Source of the DNA: Anthonomus grandis grandis
Taxonomy: Eukaryota > Arthropoda > Insecta > Coleoptera > Curculionidae
Assembly: GCF_022605725.1 (NCBI RefSeq)
Contig: NC_065555.1
Location: 12,228,938-12,292,937 of the forward strand
DNA: 64,000 nt
Direction: 5' to 3'
Below the pieces are notes generated by a model. It worked only from the letters and a program-made list of their open reading frames with translations, ran no database searches and was not told the origin of the DNA. Positions 1-14,200 of the stretch are shown piece after piece (position 1 is the first letter of the stretch; each line of letters opens with the position of its first letter). The translations under genes and the position numbers were made by a program.

Positions 1-933
1 TAGTTGTGTTTATTGTTAATTTTATTTGAGTTCAAAGTTCTTGGGTTAGAACTTTTTTTATATGATTACGTATTTAACAAAACTAATTATTATTTGTACT
101 TTTTGTATTTATTTGATTCGATGAGCTTTGCCAGTGTACCTTAAAGTCTTGATGACTGTATGTTTCTTATGACACTGTTTTACAGTATTTATTTTTTTGT
201 ATTAGGGTTTTTGCATTTTGCAGGATCAAAATAACGACTGATTGCTGCTTTCTTTTTGCGAACAAACTAGAATTTAATGGTAATTTATGATTTTTAATTT
301 GTATTTATACTACTCATGTTAAAGACATTATTTGTACTTATAAGAGATTAGTAAATGTATTTTTCAAATGTTGTTATACAAATAAATTTTTATAAGTATA
401 AATGAGTTTTTTTAACTCATATATTATTTGGATTTATTATTTTATGTACTTCACAGAATAAATCACAATTCAAATCAATCAAAAAGAAAAACAAAAGAAT
501 ATATTATCAATAATAGTTGCCCACAATGTTAATTTTATGTAATAGTAAATTTTTCATAGTAAATTTTATGGTTATTATTTAGAAATAATCGCAACAAACG
601 ACAGTTAAATAAACGTTCATTTTTGGTTAAATTTCAACTCTAAATATTGGATAAAATGTCAGTGTGATATACGTTTAACAAGAAGGTTTATTATATTTTA
701 ATAACATAAAATTATTATGTCAAAAAAGTTAAACGTGTAGGTATGGTATATTGTATAATTTTTAAAGACTTTTACAAAATGGAATAAGCTTCTAAACAAA
801 TATACTTAGCATTAACAAAACGTTGAATTTTTAGTTATAGAAGACAACTAAGTATAAGACCTTTATTTTATTCATTAAATAATTATTAGTTTTAAAATGC
901 CGAAATCTTTGCCCATTTGTAAACAGAATCGTA
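1..933. other. AT-rich noncoding stretch, nothing assigned
   Basis: No reading frame, RNA gene or recognisable transposon is visible. The sequence is strongly AT-rich intergenic DNA. Confidence 0.5.
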
Positions 934-988
934 TAATGTATACGTATATTCTCACCAATTATTTTTGTGAGAATATACGTATACATTA
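934..988. repeat. Perfect 22-bp inverted repeat (hairpin)
   Basis: Positions 934-955 and 967-988 are exact reverse complements separated by an 11-base AT loop. The arm contains TGTATACGTATATTCTCAC. A related single arm, with the same preceding TTTGTAAACAGAAT context, recurs near 1845-1875, so the hairpin is probably part of an interspersed element and not a unique structure. Confidence 0.85.
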
Positions 989-1148
989 ATTGAAATAAAT
1001 TTTTCTCTCAGGCTTATTATTTTCTGGTAATAAAAACATTTTTCAATAACACACCCTTACTTAACTAGTAAGAAATTGTTTTCAAAAATCATGGTTTTCC
1101 ATAATAATGCGCATAAATAATACCTGGTTTCTTCGTTAATATTTAATC

Positions 1149-1620
1149 TAATAACACAGTTTGTTTGTTTAAATTTGATATAAGTATATCAATAAATATT
1201 ATTACAAAAACAGTGCTATTACATTGAATATTATGAGCGAAAAACAGTGATTTTTGAAAGGAATATCTTAATGGGCAAAGTTTGGGGTAGGTGCGGGGTT
1301 AAGAAGTTAATTATATATAAGTATATCAATAAATTTTAATACAAAAACAGTGCTATTACATTGAATATTATGAACGAAAAACAGTAATTTTTGTAAGGAA
1401 TTTCTTACTGGGCAAATGTTTGGGGTGGGTGGGGGGTTAAGGATTGTTTTGATAAAAAATAATGTTTATGCAGAAAATATATATGCAATAATTTATTTAA
1501 TAACACTGTTTATTTAAATTTATTATAATTTTATATATAAATATTTAGTATAAAAACAGCATCATTAGATTGGATGCTATAAACCAAAAACAGTGAATTT
1601 TCAGAAGAATTTTATCAAAT
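1149..1620. repeat. Degenerate tandem repeat, about three units
   Basis: Units starting near 1149, 1311 and 1498 share, in order, a TATAAGTATATCAATAAAT-like start, ACAAAAACAGTGCTATTACA, AAAAACAGT and a TTT(G)AAGGAAT block. Units 1 and 2 also share GGGCAAA and a G-rich GGGGT-rich end. The second unit lacks the leading AATAACAC segment that units 1 and 3 carry. No coding potential is seen. Confidence 0.75.
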
Positions 1621-2189
1621 TTTTGAGGTCCAGTGATCGGGTTTAAAAACTAGATATTCAAATTCAAAAATTTTATATTTTCCCTTAAGATACAGAGTTA
1701 TACTTACAATACAATAATAATAGAAAAAAAATATAACAAATAAGGACCACCTCGCGATTATATAACCGATCCACAAAACTCGTTTAAATACAAGCTTGTG
1801 TGAAGTAAGATAATTATGTAAGTCCGGTGCAATTTTCTCACTTTTGTAAACAGAATAGTATATATGATATACGTATATTATTTTATAGTTTAATAAATAT
1901 ATATTTAACGAAAGTAATATATGTGTTGTATGGGAATGTACTTTTTTAATTTCAGATAAACTGCAGTTGAATATGTCGCATTGATCCTGAACAGAATTAA
2001 AAATGCTACATGCTCTGCGCATTGGGGAGAATTGTCAAATATCCGTTCGAGGTATAGTAAAGAGTATAATATCTAGGATATTTAAAAAGTTTCAGTATTT
2101 CAAAATGACATTAAGGTCTCTTAAAATATTGCAAGTCGGAAGAAATAATTTTAATATTTAAAATGTTTGCTTTTTTTTAATGCTACAGA

Positions 2190-2670
2190 AGGAAAACTTT
2201 TTAAGTAGGCGCTGGTGCAGACTACCAATTTTAGGGTATACTTCGTCACATTAACATCAAAGAAACTTTAAAAATTTACAGTGTATATTTTCTAGTTCAT
2301 TTATATGATTGTTATAGTATGGTGACCATATTGTAACAGCATACTTCAACATATTAGTCTAAGATAAGAGAAATATAAAATTTTAAGACTAAAGATATTA
2401 TTAGAGATCTGTGCATTCCTATTCCATTGATATTATATCCTGGACATGTGGCTAAAAAGCAAGAGTGCTATCGAACGTCACTCTTAAATCTCTGAATTCT
2501 GTTGCTCTCGACATCGTTTTATCTTTTTCTTCAGAAATTATTAAGTGGAAAACTGTTACTTTTGCTCCATATATTGAAGACTATGATATTATTTTGCAAT
2601 TCCATAAAATCTAAAATATCATGCTGACTACCGTATTTTCTTGTATTATTCGCATATAACAAACTATTCA
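2190..2670 (-). mobile_element. Old non-LTR retrotransposon fragment (RT C-terminal region)
   Basis: The reverse strand, read across several frames, gives the thumb/C-terminal pattern of a Jockey/CR1-type reverse transcriptase: a segment like RDLRVTFDSTLAF followed by AVTIWSPYYNNHINELEN and KFLKFL. These match the usual LGVxFDSxLxF and WSPYYxxHIxxIE family motifs. Stops and frameshifts break it and no catalytic box remains. Confidence 0.65.
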
Positions 2671-5183
2671 CTATATTTAAAGCGGCCTTCAAATTTCCAA
2701 ACCATCCAGACCCATGCTAAGATATTGAATATCTAGAAGCTGGAACGAGAAAAATGTATTATAGTCTCACCAATCAAGACCGTACCTATAAAGCAATGTG
2801 ACCCCAATAAAGACGGTGTACCAATTCAAGGTACCTTCGTGCTTAAACTGAACGCTATTTGTATCAACCAAATCCAGGACTATCAAATCTGAAGCTACCA
2901 TGACAACAACCAATTTCACAACATAAAGCTTAATGTTAGCCCCAATGCATGGATTTGCCACGCTTTCAACTCGATAGTCTGAACTTTGATGAGCTAAAAA
3001 ACATACAAATCTAGATTGACATCCCAGCCAGAAACCTAATTAAAACCAGCCAAGGAGTTCATATTAAAAAAAATCAGTTTATGGACCATTATCCTGTACG
3101 TCCTGTTGACAAGTATTGCTACTTACTTGTTGCAGACCAAGTTGTTAAAAATTATCCAGATCAGCAACAGATGGCCAGTGAGCTAAACTACCATCACCAC
3201 TAACGACAAAAAGTAAAACCTGCAGTATAAGCCCTACATAATTCACCCCAGGGCTTATCTCTTAGAAGGAAGAAGTTACGAGTACTTAACTCGCTACCTT
3301 ACAATATTTTTATATTCTTATATTATAATCAATGTGTATACTTTTTATTTATAAATATAGCTCATTTTTGCATTTTCAAACAGAATTAGTTAGGTTCAAT
3401 CAAGTCGGTTTGTAAGTTACTTCTAACATTCTCAATAAATTTGTTTTTTTAAAAATGGACTACCGCGAGTTTTCATTTAACTTAATTTGTCTTTAAGCCG
3501 TTATGGGTTCTCTAATGGCTGATAATTCTGATCCGGGATATCCAATTACCCAAATCTGTTCATCTTACAGTTTTTGTGTCGTTTTCCTTTAAGAAGGACT
3601 CACCCTTACATAACTCCTTATAAGTGGATCCTTACAACGTTGCTATAATTTTCTTTCTTCTCCTTCAATTTACAATAAACTTGTATTACAGAAAAAAAAT
3701 TGTTTGGAAATGTGTGTATTGGGTATGCGGACGATTTTATTTATCCAGCGCTTAGTTTCATCTGCCATTTTGTGCCATTTATCCCAGACTAAGGCAGAGA
3801 CCATGATATTTTTCAAGGGTCTTTATATGCCTTCTGTAGTTTGTTCAGAACTCACATCCGAATGCTAAATTTGGTATTTGAACTGCACTGCAGTAGAAAG
3901 TAGCTATCGTTTTCTTTTTAACTCGTGATTCTGGCTTGTTCATGCAATTAAATAAGTTATTTGTTCATCCAAGACTTACTTTTTTAGTCTTTTTTGTAAT
4001 GACTAAAATCGACTGACAAAAAATTAAGATATTGGTATTCTTAGCTTGTTTAATTCAGAAGTAAATATATTGAGTTTTAGTATTTGAAATTTTAAAATTA
4101 TTAACTTAAGGACTATTCTGAAGGCTTTTTTAGTCTCTTTTGAACTGATTGAAATGATTAAAAGCCACTTACAAAAAGTCAAAAATAACTGTTTGCCGTT
4201 TCTTTGCCGGGCGCGTATATTTATATAATATACAGGTTGGGGAATCGATTATTATACATAGAGAGAGTCTTGAAGGCAAAATATAGCACGAACGCATTTC
4301 GTGCGCTGTGCTACTCACCTGCTATATCGTAGTTTATCAGTACGACGTAGTTAGCGTCTGATATATATGAGTTACTGCATTATATACAGATAATTTATTA
4401 ACTTACTTAACTCTTAAAAATAAATTAAACAAAAATTAATTTGTTAAGTAAAAAGCTTAAACAAAGCTTCTTCTTTGGCAGACAATAAGTTAACCTATTA
4501 TAGAAGACATTTCATACTCCTAAAAGTGTTTCTGGTGAAATGTAATAAGCAGGTTCAATAATTTTCTCTCGCGACTCGTCTAAATTTATTGGCCTACTAA
4601 ATTCGTGTTTGTAAAGGGTTTCCTTAAGACAGTTTTGTGGTTCATACCTAGTTCCGCTCCAATACTACTTGATCGAGTTAAATCCATTTCTAGAGCACTA
4701 CAAACCAAGTTTCTTAGGCATTCTTGCTCGTTTTTAAGGCGTTTTTTCACAAGGAATTGGTCTATTTTCAAATGTATTTAAAAACAAATCCCTATATTAT
4801 ACTGCCGAATTGCCTCCATAAAGTCATTTCATAATAGCAGTTTTAAATTTAACAGTATAGAGTACAGTGATAAAACAATATGAGACATTTTGAAATTATT
4901 CTTGTTATTCTGTAAAAATAAAAAGGCCAATATCATACGACGGGAGGTGTCTGCTTATCGACGAAAACAAGCAATGTTGTCATTATTTTGAACAATGCGT
5001 AATCGTCAAATCCTCAATCTGTATAGAATATGGTACAATGTAGTTTTTACAAAAGGTAAAATCAGTTCAACAAAGTAACTTGAATTTTAATGAACATCTC
5101 TATTCAACTTTCTTTTATCAAATCTACATCGTATGGCAAATGTGCATATTAAATAAAATAACAAATCCTATAATGCTGACATA
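2671..5183. other. Intergenic stretch without an assigned gene
   Basis: Several short open stretches exist. One, on the plus strand at about 3070-3200, reads like a protein tail (DHYPVRPVDKYCYLLVAD), but I cannot place it in a family or join it to neighbours. A small palindrome (GCACGAA / TTCGTGC) lies at 4286-4304. The rest is AT-rich and unassigned. Confidence 0.4.
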
Positions 5184-5189
5184 TTTATT
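5184..5189 (-). terminator. Candidate poly(A) signal of odorant receptor gene A
   Basis: AATAAA on the minus strand, about 107 bases past the gene A stop codon. The same signal lies at the equivalent place after genes B and C, inside a 3' flank that is conserved among the copies. Confidence 0.6.
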
Positions 5190-5295
5190 ATCTTCTAAGT
5201 ATTCTTTGAAAATTCAATCATAATATTGCGTATTCTAATTTAATACTAGTTTTTTTTAAAAAGCTCTAAAAAAGCATCTGTAGAAAGAATTTGTG

Positions 5296-8200
5296 TTAAA
5301 ATCCTTCATTGTCAGTCATAGTTACCATGAGGGTCACATACGAGTAAGCAGCTTTCATGGTCTAGAAACACTATTTTAAAATCACCTCATTAATAATGAA
5401 GCCTTACACATTCCTTACAGCAATGGCGGTATCAATTGTCATAGGAAAGAACGGCCCAACGAATAATTTTAATGGTTTCCGAGATCTCATCATTATTATG
5501 GCTATTGTTTTTTTAGCACTGCTTGATTTTTCATACCACTCGCTCTCAAATAACGCATCTGATAGCATGACGCTCTAAAAATATATATTTATATATATTT
5601 GTTTATAATTTATTTAATTTCTGTTTACCTGTATTTGCAATTCATTGGCATGCCAAGCCAATAAAAATAACTGAAATATTTGTATGAAACATAAAATGGT
5701 CAAGAATATTTTCATCGAAATGGAATTTTGCTAAAAAAATATCGTTTTTATTAATTATTCTACAAAACTAAGATGATCGTTGTATTCAATATTTTTTAAA
5801 TCAAAAAAGATTATAAATTCCTATTAATAAGTTATTTATTTGTTTTTTGTTTCATCCTTTGTTTTTTTTCTCTTTTTCTTCTTTATTTATCACTTTAAAC
5901 CTTATCGGTTCGTATAAACACGTCATACGTTTTCTCATAGTATGTGATAGTTTCTTTTAATATTATATTTTTAAGATCTAGTAAACCTTGTTTGCCTTAC
6001 TAGTGTATTATCTTCTATTTCTGTCGGGATTATTGCATAGCTTGTTCATTTATTCAGGTTCTGTCCTATTAATGTTAATACTATCTGTGGCTTAATTTTT
6101 TGTTGTTTTATTACTTTAATTAGTCAATGACCTGTTCTTTTTGAATATTTGCTACTATATTGATTTGAGTAAACTGATGCTAAATTCTGTTCAAGAATAG
6201 AAAGTAGAAAGGAAATATTGAATTTGACACATTGTCCTTTAAAATAAATTAATATGTTCTCAGAGCCTGTAACCTAATTTAAATAAATTAATGCTATACA
6301 TAAATCATCAGTTGATATTTATAAGTTTGTCAAGAAATTCACGAGAAATTTATTGATTTTTAAGAAAGTCGATAGTAGTATAAAATCAAGTAGATAGTAA
6401 ATTATTCAACAAGCACTCTTTTTTTAACTTTAGCCAAGTTTTAAAACTATTTTTGAAAAAACTGAGATATCGATAATGAGATCCAGAGGAATTCTTACAG
6501 AGTATGTATGGAATGTTTCGAAAAACCCGTCTATAGAAACTACTAAATCTTTTTATATTATACTTAATATATTTTCTTTAATCTTTTTATAAAGCTATGT
6601 ATTGTAAAATCTTATCACTATAATCCTTATTTTTTAGTTTTATCGTTATAAGTTTTATATTAAGCTATGAGAATTAAGGAGATTCTGAAATTATATTCTT
6701 ATAGCTGCTGAATTCAGCTTACACTTCTTTTGTTTTAAAATTATTGTTTAATATGATTTCAGAAAATTCTTAATGCTGCCGAAATAAATATGTAAGAAAG
6801 CTTTTAAAATCAATAAGAAAAAAAAAATTAATTAGGACATTGGACATGAATATATTATATAAATTTACTATAGTGACAAATAAAATACCAAAAATACAAA
6901 TACTTACCATCATTAAAAGGCGTATACAAGAGGCAGCAATGTTAATCGCATTAAGAAGAAATTCTATTAGTAAAATATTTTTCATGGCAAGATTAAAATC
7001 ATCGACGAAACTAAAATATTTAATAGATTAATTAAGCAACATAATCTATATTTTTTAAATTAACTATTCAAATTAAAATAGGCAATCATGCAGAGAAACA
7101 GCAATATTCTGTATTAAGCATTAACTTGATACTTCTAAAAAAACTGTCCTGTAGAGTTTTTATAGATAAAATATTTAAAGTCTTTTATAGATAAATATAT
7201 TTGAAATGAGGGGTTCCATTCCAAAACTGGCCTTCTCCATATTGGGAAAAATTTCACAATTGGCAAAAAACGTTTTAGAAGATTTTCAAATACAAATTTA
7301 TACAAATGTAATATGTATTTACTATATAATTTTAGCATTCATTTAAATCCTGTTTATGTAATTTCCATAAAATTTATTAAAACAATATGGACAAGACAAG
7401 TTTTGGCATGACTGCATGGATAGAACAAGTTTTGGCACGAAAAAGTACAGCAATTGACTGATCTTATTTTTTTTAGTAAAAAAAGATAACACTATTTAAA
7501 AAATCGTAATTTCTTAAATTCTTAGCGAAATATCTTCTTCCACTCCGCCTTTGTAAAATTCATTATTTTCAGTTTTTTTGTCCATTCTCCCAATGCTTTT
7601 CTCCTGTTCCTCGAAGAAATTTTTATAAAATTCTAAATCATTTCTCCACATCCAATCTTCCCCATAATGAGCAACTAGTAACTTTTTGACATCTTGAACT
7701 TTTTTTTCATTAACCGCCACGCCTTGATCAATGTTACCCACTTCTATTTGATTCAATCGTCTCCCACGTTTAAAAATTGTCTTGGATTCTCCAACATCAC
7801 TGTTGTAGTGTTCTTTGCCTCTAACTGTTATTTTATCACAATTTTTCTCAGTAACAATCCTTTTCGCTTTAGAAAATTTAAAGTACCAAGACTGCACACC
7901 TTTCAGATACTCCTTTGCAACTTCCTTCCAAGATTTGACACCAGAATCTGTTAAATTAATGACGGTTCCTCTTTCCTTAAATATATTGATATACGTGTTG
8001 GGGTTTGTGATTTCACTAAGTTTTCTGAATTTTTTTTCGATGATTCCAAACATATGGTCCGATGGTAGGAATGAATGACCTCTAATGGGAAAAATCAGCT
8101 CGATTTCACCAATATGGGGCGGTGCGATATTCCCCAAGAAGTAAATGCACATTGCAACCATTGTGGAGTTTCTGTTTTGCCCTCCGCAGCCATCTGCACA

Positions 8201-11200
8201 CAATCTTATTTTGCTGTAACGCGACAAATTTATGAGATCTGATAGGCAATGGAAAACAGCTGAGGCAATTTCGTTCGAGCCCTTATGGAACTCGTGTTCT
8301 ATCCAGGTGTATAAGAACACGTTAATATTTTGTAATTTAGTTTTTGAGGAACCCTTAACAATGGTAAAGTTATAAGTGTAGAGCTGGCGGCTATAATAGG
8401 CGATCTGATCTTGGACTTTTCGGTTTACCAAGTTTTTTTGACAGTCAAAAGATAAGACGAGCATGTTTTCCTTTGTTTCCCTCAACTTGGAAAAAAAGGC
8501 TTCGCCTTTTAAGATATGAACTCTTTTTTCAATTTAAAGCTTACTACGTTTGTCAATATCCTTTTCTTGTTTAATTTTTTCTGTTAAAGAACTGCAACGA
8601 GAGCAAATGTCGGATGCTGGTTATCCAAAACCAATATTATATTCAAGGCAGAATATATTCCTAAAAAAAGTTTTTTTGACTTTTAATTTACTTTCAGGCA
8701 CTTGGCTATTATACATATTTTACAATTTGTTTATAGTTAAATCAGAAGCCAAATACTGTCTGCTGCTTTGTTCTGATGTACAATAATGTACATCAGAACA
8801 TTGTAGTTTCTCAATAAATATTTTATAACAGCCCTTTTTTTGGACATACATAGGTTTTTGTTTTGAGCCACCACGATTTTCTTTAGGTCGTAAGCCAGTT
8901 TGTAGAAAAAACTCGTCCAATGCTTTGAATGCGATCCTTAGAAACTTGCAGAACACCTTTAAATGTATTTTGACATACCTGTATTTTGAAATTCTTTGTT
9001 TCTCGTCTTTTAATAAAATACTCTCTTTCTAATATCTAAATAAACGTCTTTTTAATAAAATATCGCCACCGACTTCCTAGATGAATCAGGTTTTCTCGCT
9101 CTTGATCTGGATGGGATCTCAACAGACATATATTTTAAAATAAAATTGTCTTGTCCAATCTTTGTTTTTAAAGAATAAAATAGGGCATGAAACTCTTTAG
9201 TATCTTGCATTGTAAGAGTTGAACAGCGGTAGGTTTTACCCGATAAATGGTGACATTTTAGAAAAACTGGTAGACAATGTAGGTACCTTTTTAATTTTGC
9301 AACACTTTTTCTACTTTGTCGGATCACTGGGACGTCGTCTGCCTTTTCCTTGTGCCACGGGTAAACAAAATGAATCATTATTACTATCCATTCTTGTTTT
9401 AATTATTAACATTTTTGTTAAATAGCTGCTTAAAAACGTAGACCAAACGCTTAGGATTTACTCATTAAAATGAGGCAAAAATAATAAATCACGCGACCAC
9501 CAGCATGAAAACAAAATTCTGCGCTCTGATTGGTCGCCTAGATAAGACGACTTTTGGAATGATACAGGCGATGGATAAGACAAGTTTTGAAATGATACTA
9601 AATTTTTCCTATGCTTTTACCGTAGGTAAGGCCGAGTTTTGGCATGGTTAAGTTTGTCTAATGTATAGAGGAACATTAACAGGTCCTATAGCCACCATGA
9701 CCTTATTTTTCGCAAAAAATAGATAAGGCGAGTTTTGGAATGGAACCCCTCAAAAACACGAAGTGTATATTTATGTACCAAAGAAAAATTATCAAACGAA
9801 TCAAAATTCCTACTTTAGAGAACACTATATCTCCAGAAAATAAGTCCAAAGCGTTTATTCTTAACACCAAGTACTACTGCCAATCATGTTGAAAATTATA
9901 AACCAAAACATTGAAAAATCCAATAAGCATGTTAGGTGTGTTTTTTTGCCCTATAGATTCTAGTTAAAGACCAGAGTTTCTATTCACTTTCTAAATAGAA
10001 AACAACACTAATTTATTTGAACGAAATTCTTTGGAATTAAAATGCCAAGACCACATGACCTAGTGTTGTGATGATTTTGAAAGGAACACATGGCTGACAA
10101 AAAAGTTTAATCTCTGCAAATCTAGTTTTTTCTTTTCTACTTAACAGTTTAAGTATCTCCAAATTATGTGATATAAAGAAAAGCCTATAGTTTAAAAAAT
10201 TAAAGATATTGGAGCGATATTGGCAACATCGCAAAAACCAATGACATATACTTACCACACGACGCGGCGTCTCTAGAGGTGTGACGAAGGTCAGCGAATA
10301 TTCGGGAATCAACGTCAGCCGAGTATATAAGTAGCCATGTCGAAGGTGGGAGGTAGTTGACAGATTAGTTCGGAATATTGGCGCGATTTTTAAATCGGAC
10401 ATAAATAGTAGTAAAAAATTACGGTATTAATAAATATGAGGTCTGGCTATTAAATAACCTGACTGCGTGCCTAGAGGGTGTTCTAGACGGGTGGGGTAAA
10501 AAACGAGTAGTGCGTTGGGTATCTAGATATCTTGTCTATGTCTACCAAAACACGTTTTCGTCACTATTATAGTATTCGTGCAGTAGCGGTTTGAAACGAA
10601 CGTGTTTTCTTCTCGTGCCGAAAACCGTGTGTGACGAAAAACAAGAGCAATGCATCAATCTTAAATTTCTCGTTAAATTGAAAAAAACTCCTACTGAGTG
10701 CTATAAATTGTTGCAAGAGGCCTATGGGGAAAATTCTCTCTCTCGTGCGCGTGTTTTTGAGTGGTGTAAGCGCTTTAATGAGGGCCGAGAGAGCACTGAA
10801 GATGACCAGCGCTCAGGTTGCTCTGTCGTGCGTGCAGATCGTCGAATGAGCACCCGGATGATTGCCGAGGCTGTAAACGCCGATAAAGAAACGGTTAGAA
10901 AAATTTTACACGGTAATTACACATGACAAAAGTCTATGCGAAGTTGGTGCCTAACTCCTGACCAAAAGCTCTTGCATCAACAGGTCTGCTCAGATTTCCT
11001 TGAAAGGTTAGAAAAAGATCCCGGACTGATGAAAAACATTATTACTTGCGACGAAACGTGGATTTTTCAATACGATGTTGAAACCAAGCGGCAATCGATG
11101 CATTGCAAGACGCCTGAATCGCCCAGAATAAAAATAGCAAGGATGGCCAAATCAAAATTCAAGGCAATGTTGATCGTTTTTTTCGACATTAACGGTATCG

Positions 11201-14200
11201 TGATGACTGAATGGGTTCCAGAGGGTCAGACCGTCAACCAGACTTGCTATTTGTCAGTTTTGGAAACACTGCGAGAACGAGTTCGTAAGAAGCGGCTTGA
11301 GTTGTGGAAAAACAACTCGTAGATTTTGCACCAGAACAACGCACCTGCCTATAACGCGCTATCTGTGAAGCAGTATTTGGCCGGTAAGCGCACTCCAGTG
11401 CTCGAACACGCGCCGTATTGGCCAGATTTGGCCCCGTGCGACTATTTTTTGTTTCCGAAGATAAAATCAGCTTTAAAAGGGACCCGATTTGAGTCGATGG
11501 AAGCGGTAAAGCAAAAAACGGCAGAGCTCCTAAAGGCCCTCACCAAAGAAGACTTCCAGCACTGCTTCGATCAATGGAAAAAACGTATGGAAAGATGTGT
11601 GGCGAGGGGAGGGGAGTATATTGAAGGGGAGCATTCGAATGTATAATAATTTTTATAATAAAACCCTTTTTCGTAACCAGTCGCGTTATTTAATAGCCAG
11701 ACCTCGTATTTTTAGAAATCGTAAGTGATCGTGTTTAATAGTATAAATTTGCAAATAAACCAGTTTACTATTTCTGTGCATCGAGTATTTTAGTTTAAAT
11801 GTTAGCAAACGGTAAAAACGCTACAATATGATAAGGGATATAAAAAGGTTCCCGATGTTTGACTCTTCTTTACCATATGTTGTATGGCTGACACTACTTA
11901 GTATATACAATACTTATATTATATTGTAATAATAGATAAATAAATAAAATAAATATATATATTTAACCTACCTGATAACAGATTGATGTTTAAAACATAA
12001 ATCACGTAATGTAGCCCTGGTAACTACCTCATCATTAAATTTATCGCGAATATAGCTCTTAGCAAATTTTGTTAGACCTCTACCTAATACCTGAATGGTT
12101 TTCAGTTGAATAATTGCATGTGTCACTAATGTGAGGAATAAAACTTGGATCAGCAAGTAGCAGCCGGTGCCAACAACACAAACATGAACTCCTAAGAAGA
12201 ATTTGGAAAAAAAAAAAACATTTTTTATTAAATACTAAAATTCTGATAAAAAACTTATCTTACCAATATAAAATGCCGTTTTATAATATTTATCCGTATT
12301 AAACGGATACCATAAAGGTAATACTAGAGGCTTGTCGCCAGTAGAATTTGAACGCTTATAGCTCAAATACTCTAAATAGGTGCTAATACATAGTGATGCA
12401 CACGTGCATATTGATGCTATTGTTATTACCTTTAATAATTTATTTAAAACCTAAAATTAAATATTAATAATTATTGAGAAATTTGACTAAAATTGAAGTG
12501 ATGGTTCATGAACCATTTTATTATACAAAAACCAAGATTAGAATCCAGAATATGCACCATTCATAAAATAGTACTGTCAATGTTATTAAGATATACTACT
12601 CTAATATTGTAGTCAAACAGCTCTATATCCATAACATATTATTTTGCATTTCCGGGGTGAAATTAGATTTACTTTTAGTGAGATCGGTAGATTCTCCTCT
12701 ATCTATATTGCTTAAAAATTTATATGCAGTGTGTGTCAGCCAAATGGAATAAATTAGCTAATAGATAGACGGGAGCGTGTTGGAAAAATCGCTCAAACAC
12801 GTCGATTTGTTTTTATAGTATCAGATAACGGTGGCCAATACCAACTTGCTTAGTTTAAACATGACACCCTGTATGTTAATTAATTTTTAGATTCCTCAGA
12901 TCATTTTAGACATATTTTGTATACAATATCCTATACCTATCTTTGACTGTTTCGTAAATATTAAGTAAAATTCAAAAAATAACATTTAGAAAAGAAAATT
13001 ATTTATTTGCCGAAAATTGTTACAACATTATCAAAAACTTATACATAATACAAATCTAAACAATAATGTCAATGTAAGAGATGTTCAAAATGATCGCCAC
13101 GAACGCTTTGGCAACACCCTACCCGTAAATAGAAATTTCTTCTAACGTTACTCAACATCTCAGGTGTGATCGATCTAATTGCCAGGGTTATTCGTCTTCG
13201 TAAGTCAGCTAAGTCAGTGGGTTTAGTTTTGTATACAATAGTTTTCACATATCCCCATAAGAAAAAGTCTAATGGTGTCAGATCGGGAGACCGTGCTGGC
13301 CATTTCATCGATCCTCGCCTCCGTATCCACCGATCTGGAAATATTTGGTTGAGGTACTGCCGGACATTTATTTGGTAGTGGGGTGGTGCTCCATCTTCTT
13401 GAAACCATATCATATTGTGGATTTCCTGGATCAGGACACAAGTTGGCCAATGTTGGCACTATACTATTTTGAAGCAATTCTAAATAATTATCGCAATTCA
13501 AAGTGCCCTTAATAAAAAAGGGACCTATGATCTGATCTTCAATTTTTCCTGCCCACAAGTTAAGCTTTTCAGGGTATTGAGTACTGTCTTCGCTCGTCCA
13601 GCGAGGATTTTCCCTAGACCAATAGCGGCAATTTTGACGATTGGGATGACCGTGAAGAGTAAAGGTGCACTCATCAGAAAACATAACATGTTCTAATTGG
13701 ATCACATTGCTGTCTAACATTGCCATCATTTGTTCACAAAAATACATTCTCCTGTCCAAATCGTCTTCCATGAGCTCCTGGGTGGGTATAATTTTATAGG
13801 GATGCATTTTGTTTTCTTTTAATATTCTAATAACTAATGAATAGCTAATCAGTATTAATCTACTGGGGCTGCTTTCCGAGAAGAGGTATGTGGGTGTTCC
13901 TCAAACTCAAGCATAACAGCCAATTTGGTATCCTCACTTATTGCATTGGCAGCTGCTTTTTTTACCTGCCTAACATGACCCAACTCGCGGAATTGCTTTT
14001 CTATTTTACTAATTGTCCCTTGGGTTAGAAGCGGCAAATTTGAAAATTTTTCGTGAAAAAAGCGAGCTACTTCCATTTGCGTCCGTGTATTATTATTTCC
14101 ATAGCCAATCATCTGTAGAATTGTTATTTTATGCATTTCTGTTAAATGAACCATTTTTCTGGCTTGTAGTTAATGAAATTCAAACGACTATAGCACTGAC

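Noticed and set aside
1615..2022. 135-codon minus-strand frame
   Set aside because: Low-complexity, hydrophobic, no motif, no homologous copy; likely chance in AT-rich DNA.
4586..4771. Minus-strand frame with a possible helix-turn-helix (IGAELGMNHKTVLR)
   Set aside because: Too short, no partner blocks or inverted repeats found; not enough to call a transposase.
5396..5578. Plus-strand 60-codon frame
   Set aside because: Antisense shadow of exon 6 of receptor gene A.
6840..7031. Plus-strand 63-codon frame
   Set aside because: Antisense shadow of exon 4 of receptor gene A.
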